Below are positions 11,831-23,880 of a stretch of DNA of 64,000 bases, in pieces. The notes beneath the pieces are model-generated. The model ran no database searches, was not told the DNA's origin, and was given only the letters and a program-made list of their open reading frames with translations. The translations under genes and the position numbers were made by a program. The first letter of the stretch is position 1. Every line of letters starts with the position of its first letter. The stretch is taken from contig JAKUCV010005628.1 in the NCBI GenBank assembly GCA_028386065.3, positions 69,904 to 133,903 of the forward strand, written 5' to 3'. This DNA comes from Turnera subulata (Eukaryota; Streptophyta; Magnoliopsida; Malpighiales; Passifloraceae).

Positions 11831-14800
11831 ATGGCGACTGAGAATCCACTTAGGCTGCCCTCGCATAAGGAAACTGCGAATTTTGCACCATCAACACCTA
11901 AGATGGCTGTAGAAGATTTGGGATTGCTGAGGAAGGGCCAAGCATTCTATGGAAGTGGTAGAGAGGTGGGCCCTAATCGGAGTGGGAGTGCACCTCCGAA
12001 TATGGAAAGCTCATTCTTAGCCATAAACAACCTCATCTCCCAGCAGAACTCTGGCTTAAACTTTGGGATTCCAAATGAGGCTTTTCAAAGTTTTGAGTCA
12101 GAGAAGCGAGTGCAACTGGCTTATTCTGGTTCAAACATTGACCCAAACCGTAGATTTCCAACACCACCTATACCTAGGGAGAGTCGTCATTTTGGGCGAC
12201 ATGTAGGTAGATATGGCAGTAATTGGGGGTCAACTTCAGCAGACATCAATAGTAGAAGTTACTTGCAACCTCTTGCCACACACAAAGAAGAATCTGAGGA
12301 TGATATCTCAACCAAGCAGCCCTCAGATATCCTGGTAGGCAGGACAGATGGTTTCTGGTCTGGAGATGACGCTGCTCCATTGATGGGGCAATCCAAAAGC
12401 TTGGTTGAATTAATTCAGGTGGTGATTTTGCTAGATGCTCTGTTTTTTATTTGATGTAACTTGCCTGGACGATTGATGACTTGTACAAATCGTATATGGT
12501 TTTCAATGTGTTTGTAGGAGTAATATGTTCTCTCCTTTTCTTTGTAATAGCTTGTATTGAAAATCAGTGCTACTATAACTGTGATGCAAATGCAAATGCT
12601 TTAGCGTTGGGTGGCAAATTGCAGAGCTAGATTTTAGCTATCACCAGTTGCTGTGAGAACAAGTGTCCTTATAACAATATTCCTTTTGCCACTGTCTGCT
12701 ATTAATCTTGAGTATTTCATATATTTGCACTTTGCTTGAATATTCCAAATGTTTGTCCCATACTTTTTATTGCTGAGATAATATGCTAAGTTAATTGCAC
12801 AGATTCTGCAATTTTATGTTTGTAATCTTTGTTGGTAATGCCTTCTTGGTGAAATTAGTTCTCCCATATTTGTTTATTGGGAATACGTGACTGAAATGTG
12901 CAATCATTCTTTCAAAATTTCAGGAAGATTTCCCTCGTACTCCATCACCTGTATATAACCAGTCTCTCTCTTTAAGCTCTGGAACAACAGATGAAGCTGC
13001 TGACCATGACACAGATTCTTCTGGCCATGATCTCTCTGCTAGTATAACACATGCCGTCGCTCCATCTTTAGGTACAGATAGTGTAGCACTATCGGTGAAT
13101 TCTAATCCCACAACTGGACCTGTTTCAAACTCATTGTCTACTAACTATACAGGAACTTCACAGTCTCCATCATTTTCTCATAAAGGAAATCCTCGAAATG
13201 CAGAGGTTAGTGTTGAATCTCAACTGAAGAATCTTAATATATCTGGCCTTCCTAGTGCCAGAGAGCTGAAAAATACAGAGCAGTGGCAGTACGGCTATCA
13301 GAACAATATGCTACCACAGTTAGTACATCAACAACAGACTAATTCATTTCAAGTACAAGGTGCAAAGTCTCAAATGGGTCCTCAAGTAGTAAATTCGACA
13401 TATACTGGCATGGACCAATTTCTGCATGGCCCATCAAAGTTCTCAGCTGAGGCACAGCCTGTATTACAATCATCTGGGTTCACGCCTCCTGTTTATGCAG
13501 CAGCAGCAGGGTATATGACGTCACCAAATCCATATTATGCTAACCTGCAAGCTGCAGGATTGTATTCTCCGCAATATGGTCTGGGTGGTTACACTTTAAA
13601 TTCTGCGGTTGTACCTCCATTTGTCGCTGGATACCCTCCTCATGGTGCTTTTCCTGTAGCTTTTGATGGTCATGGTAGTCCGAATTTGAATGCTCGCATG
13701 TCTGCGGCCTCAGGTTCGGGAAGCATCTCACATGCGGTTGATATGCAGCATCTGCATAAATTTTATGGGCAGCTCGGGTATGCAGTGCCACCTTCTTTTA
13801 CTGATCCTGTGTATATGCAGTACTACCAACAGCCTTATGGACTGCCATATGGTGTTTCTGGTCAACTAGATCCTTTGGCATCTATGGCTGGCATTATTGG
13901 GGGTCAAAATATTGCTGCTGACTCAAAGAAAGGGTCCGAGGTTCCTGTTGCCTCTGATGACCAAAAACTGCAACATCAGAGAACTGGAGTCAGTAATATG
14001 AACCACGGTCGAGTGGGGATAATGAATCCCCCATATTTTGGAAACCCACCAAACATGGGTATGCTAATGCATTATCCGTCATCACCACTTGCTAGCCCAG
14101 TCTTGCCAGGATCGCCCATGGGGTCAACTAGTGTTTCGGGAGGAAGGAGTGAAATGAGGTTTCCAGCTGGTGCTGGTAGGTATGCACCTCTATATCCTGG
14201 ATGGCCAGGGCAAAGAGGATCCGAGGGTTTCAATGATCCTAAGATATATAATTTTCTTGAGGATTTAAAATCAGGCAAAGGCCGCAGATTTGAGCTGTCT
14301 GACATTGCAGGGCATATTGTCGAATTCAGGCAAGTTTATAATGCTTTTCTCCTTTATTTCTAGTTACTGCCTTGGAAAATCAAATGATATATATATATTT
14401 TTCTTAACTTCAGTGCTGATCAACACGGGAGCCGATTTATTCAGCAGAAGTTGGAGACATGTAGTGCTGAGGAGAAGGCATCTGTATTTAGAGAAGTACT
14501 TCCCTGCGCTTCCAAACTGATGACTGATGTTTTTGGTAACTATGTTATTCAGAAGGTGTGTATATATCTTCGCTTTAAAGTTCTTGATGACTTTTTGGGA
14601 GGTGCATCTGTTGGTTACTTTTTACTTTTTTTGTTTAACTTGCAGTTTTTTGAGTATGGAAGCCCTGAGCAGAGAAAGGAACTTGCTAATCAACTTACCG
14701 GTCAGATCTTGCCTCTAAGTTTGCAGATGTACGGTTGTCGTGTAATCCAAAAGGTATTTCTGGGTATTTTTTGTTGCATGTCTCTCCATTTTATTCAGGG

Positions 14801-17800
14801 TTTGGTTTCTATAACAAAGGTTACAATATAACCATGTTGGAGGAAAAGGTCTCGCGTTCCACCTGTTTCTAACACTTGGTTGTGAATTGGTATTATGATT
14901 GATTTAGTGGGAGTTTGATTTTGGTGAGAATATGTTGCTTTGAAATGTGTTTCCCTTCTGCTAATTCATTTGGGCCAAGTGAAGAACTCGTTAGTGATTT
15001 GTGTAACAAGGTTTTAGGTTCAATGGATCTGATAGTTTGAGCTGTTCAGGTCTGAATTATGGCTGCACAGTAGTTAGGGCACTATAGTAGTAGTACCATG
15101 AGGGGAAGGAGAGGAAGAGGTCTAAGCATGGTCAGAGTTTTCACAACGACTGCTGCCTTCCTATCATAAGGAAATTCAGTCCCCTGAAATTGCTTTGCTT
15201 TACGATCAATCAAACGATCTTATTCAGTAATCTTGGTGTATGTGCTCTATTACTTGCCATATATGTACACCACACCTTCAATACTTTTAACTCTGCAAGA
15301 ATTGAGTTCAGAGGAGCCATTTTGTAAATTTACTGAATTACAACAGATGTCCTGATTTTCAGGATAGGAAGAGTAACAAAAAGCAATTAAAAGTGTGGCT
15401 AAAAATTTATGTAGAACTGAAATTGATGAAAGTTTGACAGAAATAATAAGATTTGGTGTAAAATAAGCTAAATTTTAATCCTCCATTTGGAATAAGGTCG
15501 AGCCCAAAGCTAATTATGACATCCAGTGAACATGGATGTCGGTACATTTCTGGGTATAATTCTTATTATTGCAACTTTTTCGTTTTCATTTTCTTATTTG
15601 AACTTCTTTCCCACAGTTAAACTGCTATTTCCTGTCCCAAAATCCTAAAATGCTCCAAAAAAGTGAAAGGTGTCAGTTTGCCGATTTTACTAATGTAGAA
15701 TTGTAAAATGCTCTGGCTGAAGCTGAAAGTGGATTTTGATAAGATTTCTTGCAGTGCTGTTTTGAATCATGCTCGAACCTAGAATTGTTTCAAAAATTTT
15801 GCTTTATTTTAATGTGTGTCTGATCTCATACTAAAGTGGAATATAGAGTTTGAAAATAGCTGCTTCTACTTCTAAAAGTATGATGGTTACAATCCTTCTG
15901 TGCTGGAAACATTACTGAATTTGATTCTTATGTGTTGGTAGGCCCTTGAGGTGATTGAGCTTGATCAGAAAGCACAACTTGTTCGTGAGCTAGATGGACA
16001 TGTTATGAGGTGTGTACGTGATCAGAATGGCAATCATGTCATTCAGAAATGTATTGAGAGTGTTCCAACCGAAAAAATTCAGTTCATAATCTCTGCTTTT
16101 CGGGGTGAAGTGGCAACCCTTTCCATGCATCCTTATGGCTGCCGAGTCATACAGGTATATAGCATGTAACTGCATGTGGGAAGCTCTTTGACTCAACTTC
16201 TCTTCCTGCTCTTCTGTCTTTAGATAGAAACTCTTACCCTAACTTAGTATTTTCATTTTTTGGTTTGTTGCAGAGAGTTCTTGAGCATTGTACGAATGAG
16301 CTGCAGTGTCAGTTTATCGTTGATGAGATCCTGGAATCTGTGTGCGATCTTGCTCAAGATCAGTATGGCAATTATGTGACTCAGGTTGGGGTTTTCTAAT
16401 GCTGTTAGTTCAAAATCTTCTGACTTGTTTCCAAAAGATTGGCATTATACATTGCAACTGGCTAAATATGGTCACTCTGTTGCATGTCTCAACTCCAGGA
16501 AGCAATTATTGCTTCTTGTGATGTGTCGCCCCAGTTCTAATGGGCCATAAGCTAAAAAATGATTTATTTTAATTTATTTTTTTCAAGCATTTGCGATGGA
16601 TACTCTCTTTCCTGGTTGATTTTCTGCTTTACTGGTTGTATTCCATGGTTGTAAATTCATTGTAGTTTCTGCTTCCTTTTGTGGATTTCAAAGCTATTTT
16701 TTATTTAACATAACAGCATGTACTGGAGAGGGGAAAAGCTGAGGAAAGATACCAAATTATCAGCAAGTTGTCAGGGCATGTTGTGCAGCTGAGCCAGCAT
16801 AAGTTTGCATCCAATGTTGTTGAGAAATGTTTAGAGTATGGTGGTTCAGCTGAGCGGGAACTAATAATTGAAGAGATTCTTGGGCAAGATGAAGGAAATG
16901 ATAACTTATTGGTGAGTCAAGCAAATGTTTTTTGGATTTTGTTTATTTCTGGTGTGAACTTCTCCATGATACTTGTATACTCCCAACAGTAATGCGTTTG
17001 AAATGTTCTCTGACATTGAAATTTTCAGATTATTTGTCAAAATTATACAGCTGTTACGAAGATAGACTTGCATTTCAGAATGTTTTGGCTGAAACTTCAA
17101 GTTTCAGTTTGCTTCACTAAATTTTTCTACTGCCATTTGATAAGATTGCAAAAAGAAGAGGATAGTTTGCTATTATGGTTCTGCTGTCATGTACGGGTTC
17201 TATAATTTTCACTTGAGCTAATTGAGTGAAAGTTCAAAATCCTGGCTTTCTATTTATTAGATGTTACTTCAAAGAGTTTGCATGTAATATTTTGTTTATT
17301 TAATGAGGCTGCCTCCTTTTTGTTTGTTGGGACAGTGTTTGACTATGAGACCTCTAACTGGTGTTTCTTTTTTGTTTGTTGGTGTCCATCCCAGATAATG
17401 ATGAAAGACCAATTTGCAAATTATGTGGTCCAGAAGATTCTTGATATATGTACTGATTCTCAGCGGCAATTGTTATTTAATCGCATAAAAATGCATGTGC
17501 ATGCGTTGAAGAAATATACATACGGGAAGCACATTGTTGCTAGGTTTGAACAACAATTTGGAGAAGGTATTTTCTGCAATTTAACTTGCCGTGTATGTTT
17601 ATTGGATTAACAATCATTGTCATCTAAAATAATTAGTGTCTTTCCGTGCATCATTAATGAAACATTAGGGGTTAGGGAGTTGCTCTCTTTGGCTCGAGTA
17701 TTGTGTTCATGCAGACCATCTTCTCCTTCGGCCTCCTGAGATGTTCATGATTTTGTAATTATTGGTTCTTCCGTAGGAAAAATATGGCTGCTATTGCCTG

Positions 17801-17842
17801 CTGAACATTTTTCTCTCTTGTGCAGACAATCAAGCATTGTGA
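11831..17842 (+). CDS. PUM: Pumilio RNA-binding protein (APUM1/2-like), 8 PUF repeats
   Basis: Nine coding exons: 11831-12418, 12924-14329, 14414-14555, 14646-14753, 15942-16154, 16274-16384, 16717-16911, 17395-17566, 17826-17842. They give about 983 residues, close to Arabidopsis APUM1/2. The long N-terminal half is Ser/Pro/Gln-rich with the conserved [13 protein letters not shown] segment. The PUM homology domain starts near residue 640. Repeat signatures in order are SRQ (HGSRFIQQ), NYQ (FGNYVIQK), CRQ (YGCRVIQK), NHQ (NGNHVIQK), CRQ, NYQ (YGNYVTQ), SNE (FASNVVEK) and NYQ (FANYVVQK). This is the standard PUF code and predicts binding to UGUANAUA in mRNA 3' UTRs, leading to repression or decay in the cytoplasm. 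The second intron (14330) uses a GC donor. The last exon codes for only five residues. Confidence 0.95.
14754..15941 (+). other. Large intron inside the PUF-coding region
   Basis: 1.19-kb GT-AG intron between PUF-coding exons (donor at 14754, acceptor ending at 15941). AT-rich; no coding segment or transposon ends seen in it. Confidence 0.8.
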
Positions 17843-19085
17843 TCATGAAGGCACCGTGGTAATGTCCAGGCAAAGCGCTCATCTGTGAAAGCCGCACGGC
17901 TAAATCCCATTCTTGTAGCATTTGATGGGAAGAAGCAAACGTGAGATAGCAACCAGAAGTACAGGGGTGCCATTTGCCTACATCCCACAAATATTGATTG
18001 CTTGGGTTAGCAAGCTCTCCCACTAGAACAGGGCTGGCATTGTACAGATTTAGTAGTACATATGTGTGTGCTTTGAGATGGTTTGTATTTATGTCTGTGA
18101 ATTCTGAAACTGTCCAGGCCCATGAAAAGAGAACTACTGTAGGGATTGCAGTGTAGATTGCACCACAACCAATGGGGAATTATTTGGAAGGAAATCCTTC
18201 ATTATAACTAATGCTGTTTAACTGTGTGCTGGTTTTGTTTGGGAAAATCTGTTTCGCTACAAGTATGCAAAAAGTTACTGGCAGTATCATGATGTCTTCG
18301 TATTTCCCTCAATCAGATGTTAGCGAGACACGGAGAGCGAAATGTGTCAACAGTAAGAGGAATAAATGGGGGGAAACTTGAGATGAGCAGTGTTTATGCT
18401 AGCAATTATGAATTGTTGCCAGTAACATAAGGGAGGATGAGGACTGGAAAACAAAAAAAAGATCTATAGTTGCAAAACAGCACCCTACAGAACCAAGGGC
18501 CCCCTCTAAATTGTAGTAACATTTTGATGACTTTCTTTTTTGGTTTTACACGCGGTGTCCTCTGCATTTCTTTTGCCTCTCTCCTCTCAAGTCAAGCTGC
18601 TTCTATGCAAGTATCTACCTTGTTTTAGATGTGAACGCTTTTTCTGGTCAATTCAACCCACAAAGCCTCCTTATCTTCCTTACACTAGATATGTGCCGAA
18701 GCTTGCTTAACTAAAAGTGCTACTGGATCAACGAATAACACGGGTTGCCTTCTTGACCTCCTCGGCCTCGCCAATCCCTTCCTATCAATCAATTACACAA
18801 GTTACGTCCACTCGCATGTTTGTTGTGTTTTATTTACACTGACTATGTTTTCGTCAAAGAAGCTCCACTTATATATATGGTGTTGGCATGCAACACCTTT
18901 TGTCTTTTCTTCATCGTTTCTCCGCGTACTGTAGATGATCAATACACCAAAAGTCTAAAACGATCAACGTTTCAAATATACTCTCACAGTACCATTTTGC
19001 TTCCATCCAAGCAGCATCTCCACTACAAATTACTCGACCAATCCACTACAAATTAGTAGTTTGGCAGCATAGAGTAGCTTTAGAT
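17843..19085 (+). other. Pumilio 3' UTR and intergenic spacer
   Basis: 17843 to roughly 18240 is likely 3' UTR. 18240-19085 contains no open frame of note and is the promoter side of the receptor kinase gene. No poly(A) signal could be assigned with confidence. Confidence 0.5.
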
Positions 19086-21486
19086 ATGGAGAAAACCATG
19101 TTTGTGCAACGGGTGATTACTGCACTGTCCCTCCAGTTCATGTTGCTGCTGGTAGAGAACATTCCACAGGCGGCAAAGGCAGGCCTCCTCGATTATGGAA
19201 ACCAAACTTGTGGGAGTCTTTCCATTCCACGGCCATTTGGGTTGGCACCAGGACGCTACAAGGATGAACGGTTCAAGATTGAATGCAACAAATCGTCCAG
19301 TCCTCCAACAGCTTTTATCCCAAGCATCAAAGCCGAGGTGTTGGAATTCTCACCTGATATGGCTAGCGTTACAGTAAAAGGACCCATCAAATCCTCAGCT
19401 AACTGTACTGCAGGGAAGAGAAGCAGAAGCAGCAGCAGCTCGTCCACGCTTGTGAATTTGACAGGAAGTCCATTTATGTTCTCCACTGAAAACCGCTTCA
19501 CCGCCGTGGGCTGCAACACTCTGGGTAGCATCACGGAGGATGCGACCCTGGCGACCGGCTGCAAGTCTACCTGCAGCAAGGAGAGAGGCGATATTTGGGA
19601 AGCAGGAGATCTTCGTGGCAGTAACATCTTCTTTGGTAGCTCCTGCGAGGCTCAGAATTGCTGCACGGCTTCGGTTCAGCCGGGCCTTCAGGTTCTGAAT
19701 CCCAGCGTGAAGAGGCTAAACAGTACCTACAAAGGCAGAGAAGATGACGATGGGGAGGAATGCCAGATGGCCTTTCTTGCAGAAGAGCGATGGTTGCTAC
19801 GCAGTTTAGAGGATGACATTGCCAGGAGAGTGCAGGGTATGGAATACGTTCCGCTGAAGCTGGTGTGGGTATCAAGTTTCAACGAGGACATTGACCTAGA
19901 AACCATGTATTGCGAGAATTCCAGCTATCTCACCAATTTTTCAAGTATTTTTAAAGGAGCTGGATGCAGTTGCAGACCAAACTATGAGGGTAGTCCTTAT
20001 AGCCCACAAGGATGTACAGGTATATATGTATATATATTGCCTAACCATTTAAGAATATTCTAATAGCTTAACCTTAAAAATCCTTTCCTTATCCTGCTAA
20101 TTTCTCTTCTCATGCTTGCCAGATTACAATGAGTGCAATCATCCCGGACAAAATACTTGCAAGGGGATAACAAAGTGTGTAAATACATATGGGGGCTATA
20201 GATGTGAGGTCAGCAAACTTTGGATCATCATCATAGGTAAGTTCCTTCCTTCCTTCCCTCAATTACTAGCTACTAAAATACTCTGTTAAACCCAAACTTC
20301 TTTCTTATTATGGTAATTTTATCCTTACATTCTTACAAATATTTTTGTGAATTTTGAGCGAGCAGTTATAGGCGGGGTGGTTCTAGTCCTGTCATTGCTT
20401 GCTATTGCACGACGGATACACAAGATTGTCCAAGAGAGGAGGAATATCAAGCTTAGAGACAAGTTCTTCCAGCAGAATGGTGGTTTGTTACTCCGACAAC
20501 AACTGTCCTCAACCGATGGAAATGTGCGTAAGACAAAGATATATACTGCAAAGCAGTTGGACATCGCCACCGACCATTTCAGCGAGGAACGCAAACTTGG
20601 TGGAGGGGGACAAGGCACTGTCTATAAAGGGATGTTAGCGGATGGAACAATCGTGGCAATCAAGAAATCCAATTCGGTGATCGAAGGAAGATCAGTCAAA
20701 GAGTTTATTAACGAACTGGTCATTCTGTCACAGATCAATCACAGGAATGTGGTTAGGCTTATCGGGTGCTGCTTGGAGACTCAAGTTCCTTTGTTGGTCT
20801 ACGAATTCGTCCCAAATGGAACTCTGTGCCAGTACTTGCATGACGAGACTGTGGAATTTCATTTGACATGGGACATGAGGTTAAGGATTGCCACTGAAAT
20901 TGCAGGAGCACTTTCCTATCTTCATTCTGCTGCGTCAATCCCCATCTACCATCGCGACGTTAAGTCCACCAACATACTCTTGGATGAGAAGTACAGAGCC
21001 AAAGTCTCTGATTTTGGTCTGTCAAGATTGATTGATATTGATCAGACACATCTCACCACTTATGTAGCCGGCACTTTTGGATACTTGGACCCAGAATATT
21101 TCCAATCCAGCCAGTTCACAGAAAAGAGTGACGTTTACAGTTTCGGTGTGGTTCTTGTGGAGCTTTTGAGTGGGCGCAAACCAGTTTTTGCAGCAACTCC
21201 AACTGAAACCATAAGTTTAGCCTCACATTTTGTTTTAGTGATGGAACAGAACAAGCTTCAGGATATTCTAGACAGCCGGATTAGACAACATTGTCCAGCA
21301 GAAGAGTTTGTCGCGGTTGCTAACCTGGCGAAAAGATGCTTGTGTTTAAGGGGATGTGGACGACCCACAATGAAAGAAGTAGCTGCTGAGTTGGAGAGGA
21401 TTGGAAACTCTGGGGAAATGTTGAGTATTGAACAGATTAATGAAGCCGCCATAGAAGATGAAGTCACGGAAGATGTAAAGCTTTAA
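19086..21486 (+). CDS. Wall-associated receptor kinase-like protein (WAK/WAKL)
   Basis: Three exons: 19086-20019, 20123-20236, 20366-21486 (stop TAA); about 722 residues. Residues 1-32 form a signal peptide. A GUB_WAK_bind-like galacturonan-binding region follows ([15 protein letters not shown], about 42-56), then a Cys-rich stretch and an EGF-like/Ca-EGF module spanning the exon 1/2 junction ([13 protein letters not shown]). The membrane helix ([19 protein letters not shown]) is about 344-363. The kinase domain has the Gly loop [12 protein letters not shown] (427 on), the VAIKK lysine at 449, [12 protein letters not shown] (Asp 547), DFG at 565 and [10 protein letters not shown], so it is an intact RD Ser/Thr kinase. 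WAKs sense pectin fragments at the plasma membrane and signal in growth or defence; the ligand here is unknown. The GUB motif is short of cysteines compared with classic WAKs, so WAK-like is the safer label. Confidence 0.92.
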
Positions 21487-22040
21487 GTGATCCAGGATGC
21501 TATTTCGGCAACATCTCTAGATGATTTTAGTGATGATAGAGATCTATCACTAGATATTGAAAGTCTGATCATTCATAAAACTTGGTGATTACAAAGTTGA
21601 AGAACTTTAGCCAATTACTCCTGCCACGAACGGTAGTACTACTTCTAGCGATACCAGAGAAGCAATCAAGGTGTCACGGTCTTTGTAGTTTATACAGTTA
21701 ATGATCTCACATAGTGTTAGTAGTTTCACATGCTTTTGTTAGTTATCTCCTGTCTAGGATGTCAGTCATTGTAATTGAGTCAGTCTTTACAGCTTTCTCT
21801 TTATTTATTTTTGTGACATTAAGTTTTTCAAAATTTATATTAATTCCATATCTCAATTTTTTCTTTTTCTTTACTTTTAAAAATACCTAAGGAAGTGCCG
21901 AACTATTTGCATGTAAACCTTTAAGGCAAAGGTATGAACGTGTGATGATGCACTAGCTGCATACAACCTTCCACTTTTTCTTGCCAATAATCTGGAAGCT
22001 TGCCTTTCTTTTTAATTTTCATGTTCACAGCTGGTGCAAT
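21487..22040 (+). other. 3' flank of the WAK gene up to the LINE target site
   Basis: AT-rich 3' flank; no gene seen. It ends at the target site into which the LINE was inserted. Confidence 0.5.
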
Positions 22041-22058
22041 ATCATCAATTTGAAGCCA
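22041..22058 (+). repeat. Left target-site duplication of the LINE
   Basis: 18-bp ATCATCAATTTGAAGCCA, identical to 28031-28048. Confidence 0.95.
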
Positions 22059-22157
22059 TGGGTACATGTTGATCAGATTCTAATGACAAGCCACTCGAGT
22101 CACCCACTAGTACTAAAAAGTCAGAGCTAGGGTTTTCTTTCTGTGAACGTTGTGTGC

Positions 22158-23852
22158 ATGTCCGAGGACCATCCGCCGGACGGCGGATCCTTACCGCCAT
22201 CTAAGGGCTCTGATTCTCAGCCGTTTGGTACAGCTGACCGTGCCAAGTCTTTCCGTGACACGGTGATCGATGGTTCTGCCTGGGAGGAACCAACCATTGA
22301 CACGGAATTTTCTCTTGACGCCGGGGATGTCACTGTCACTCCATCTCCGCAAGGACCAATTGTTAAGTATTCGGATAGCTTTCGTGCTAAGCTTTACAAG
22401 AACTGGGAGCAAACCCTTATTATTAAGCCATGGGGACGAACGATTGGCTTTAGAGCCCTGAGTAGTCGGCTATCGCGACTTTGGCAGTTGAGTAGTGGGT
22501 TTAAACTGATTGACTTGGAGCAGAACTACTATATGGTGAAGTTCCATTCATCAGCTGATTATATGAAAGTTCTAACGGGAGGACCGTGGATGATATTGGG
22601 GTTATATTTATCGGTAGAACGCTGGCGCCCTAATTTCAACCCTAATACTCACCGCGTCTCTTCTGTGGTTGCGTGGGTTTGTATACCGGGCTTACCTGCG
22701 GAACACTACCATGTGGGTGTTCTTAAGATGGTTGGGGATCAGATTGGGCGAACCGTACGGATTGATATTCCTACCCAACAAGCTGATAGGGCTCAATTTG
22801 CCCGCATCGCCATTGAACTGGACCTAACGAAAGCGCTAGAGGCGAGGGTTAACTTTGAGGGTGTGTGGTATCATATTGTGTATGAGGATCTTCCCCAGTT
22901 TTGCTTTGGTTGTGGCATGGCAGGGCATAACCTTGCTTCTTGTCCAGCTCGAGAAGGAGCACGACCTATCCCTACTGTGGCCCAGGAGCAGGTTCCACCG
23001 GAGAATCAAGACATGATGCATGACTCTCCTGCCCCTCGTCACACTATGGTCTCCGGACCATCGGCACATGGGGATGTGGTTAATGAGCCAAAGTATGGCA
23101 AGTGGATGTTGGTGAGCCGTAAACGAGCCCCCCCAAAGAAACCTTCCTTCATTGCCGACGAGCGTCATGGGCAACAACTACCATCCAATGGCTCTCGTTT
23201 TAATATCCTGGCAAACTCGGTGGAGGAACTTAACAATTTCCAGGCCTCGGATGATATCCCATCTGCACGAATCCCACCGAAGACTGCAAATCCTGGGAAC
23301 CAAAATCATACTATGGGTGTTCGCCGAAATAAGGGGAAAACTGTAGTACACCAGACACAGACCTCGGGTCAGGCGTCCAAAAGGGCTCGACAAACGGAAC
23401 CTACCTTTGCTCCGGTTGTACATCACCCACCAACAACGACCACCACAACTTCGAATGAACCAATGGGTGTTGGGGTCGCTCGCAAACAGAAAAACCAGCA
23501 ACCAGTTGGTGTTGATCAGGCTGTTCGACAACAGCTCCCACTGAGGTCCTCTACTGACATTCCGGATAATAACCAGGTCCACTCCTCAGTTCCTAGCTCC
23601 TCTAATGCTCCAATCCCTGTCCCTATTTCCGGTGTATCGATTCCTACAGGTCAGAATATGAGTATGGATATTGCTTTTGATGGCCTGGGCAAAGGCCGTA
23701 ATGTCATCCAGGATAGGTTGGTGCCACCTGTGGTGACGGACCCCACTGATTTGACTGGGGAACGGCCTTCCGTTTCCGTTTCCGTACAAGACAAACATGC
23801 CAGTAAGCAGAGTATGGACGGTGACCATGTGATGAGTGACCTGGTTGCTTAA
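22158..23852 (+). CDS. LINE ORF1: DUF4283 / CCHC zinc-knuckle RNA-binding protein
   Basis: Uninterrupted ORF of 564 residues from the ATG at 22158; the frame is open upstream to 22143 but without an earlier ATG. The DUF4283 domain covers roughly residues 70-225 (KLYKNWEQTLIIKPWGRTIG, LIDLEQNYYMVKF, GGPWMILGLYLSVERW). A CX2CX4HX4C knuckle, CFGCGMAGHNLASC, lies near residue 253. The C-terminal half is Pro/Gln/Ser-rich and disordered-looking. Plant L1 ORF1 proteins of this type are thought to coat the LINE RNA as a nucleic-acid chaperone. Complete and apparently translatable. Confidence 0.9.
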   Translation: MSEDHPPDGGSLPPSKGSDSQPFGTADRAKSFRDTVIDGSAWEEPTIDTEFSLDAGDVTVTPSPQGPIVKYSDSFRAKLYKNWEQTLIIKPWGRTIGFRALSSRLSRLWQLSSGFKLIDLEQNYYMVKFHSSADYMKVLTGGPWMILGLYLSVERWRPNFNPNTHRVSSVVAWVCIPGLPAEHYHVGVLKMVGDQIGRTVRIDIPTQQADRAQFARIAIELDLTKALEARVNFEGVWYHIVYEDLPQFCFGCGMAGHNLASCPAREGARPIPTVAQEQVPPENQDMMHDSPAPRHTMVSGPSAHGDVVNEPKYGKWMLVSRKRAPPKKPSFIADERHGQQLPSNGSRFNILANSVEELNNFQASDDIPSARIPPKTANPGNQNHTMGVRRNKGKTVVHQTQTSGQASKRARQTEPTFAPVVHHPPTTTTTTSNEPMGVGVARKQKNQQPVGVDQAVRQQLPLRSSTDIPDNNQVHSSVPSSSNAPIPVPISGVSIPTGQNMSMDIAFDGLGKGRNVIQDRLVPPVVTDPTDLTGERPSVSVSVQDKHASKQSMDGDHVMSDLVA

Positions 23853-23880
23853 TATATCTCTTTTCTCTTCTCTTATTTAA

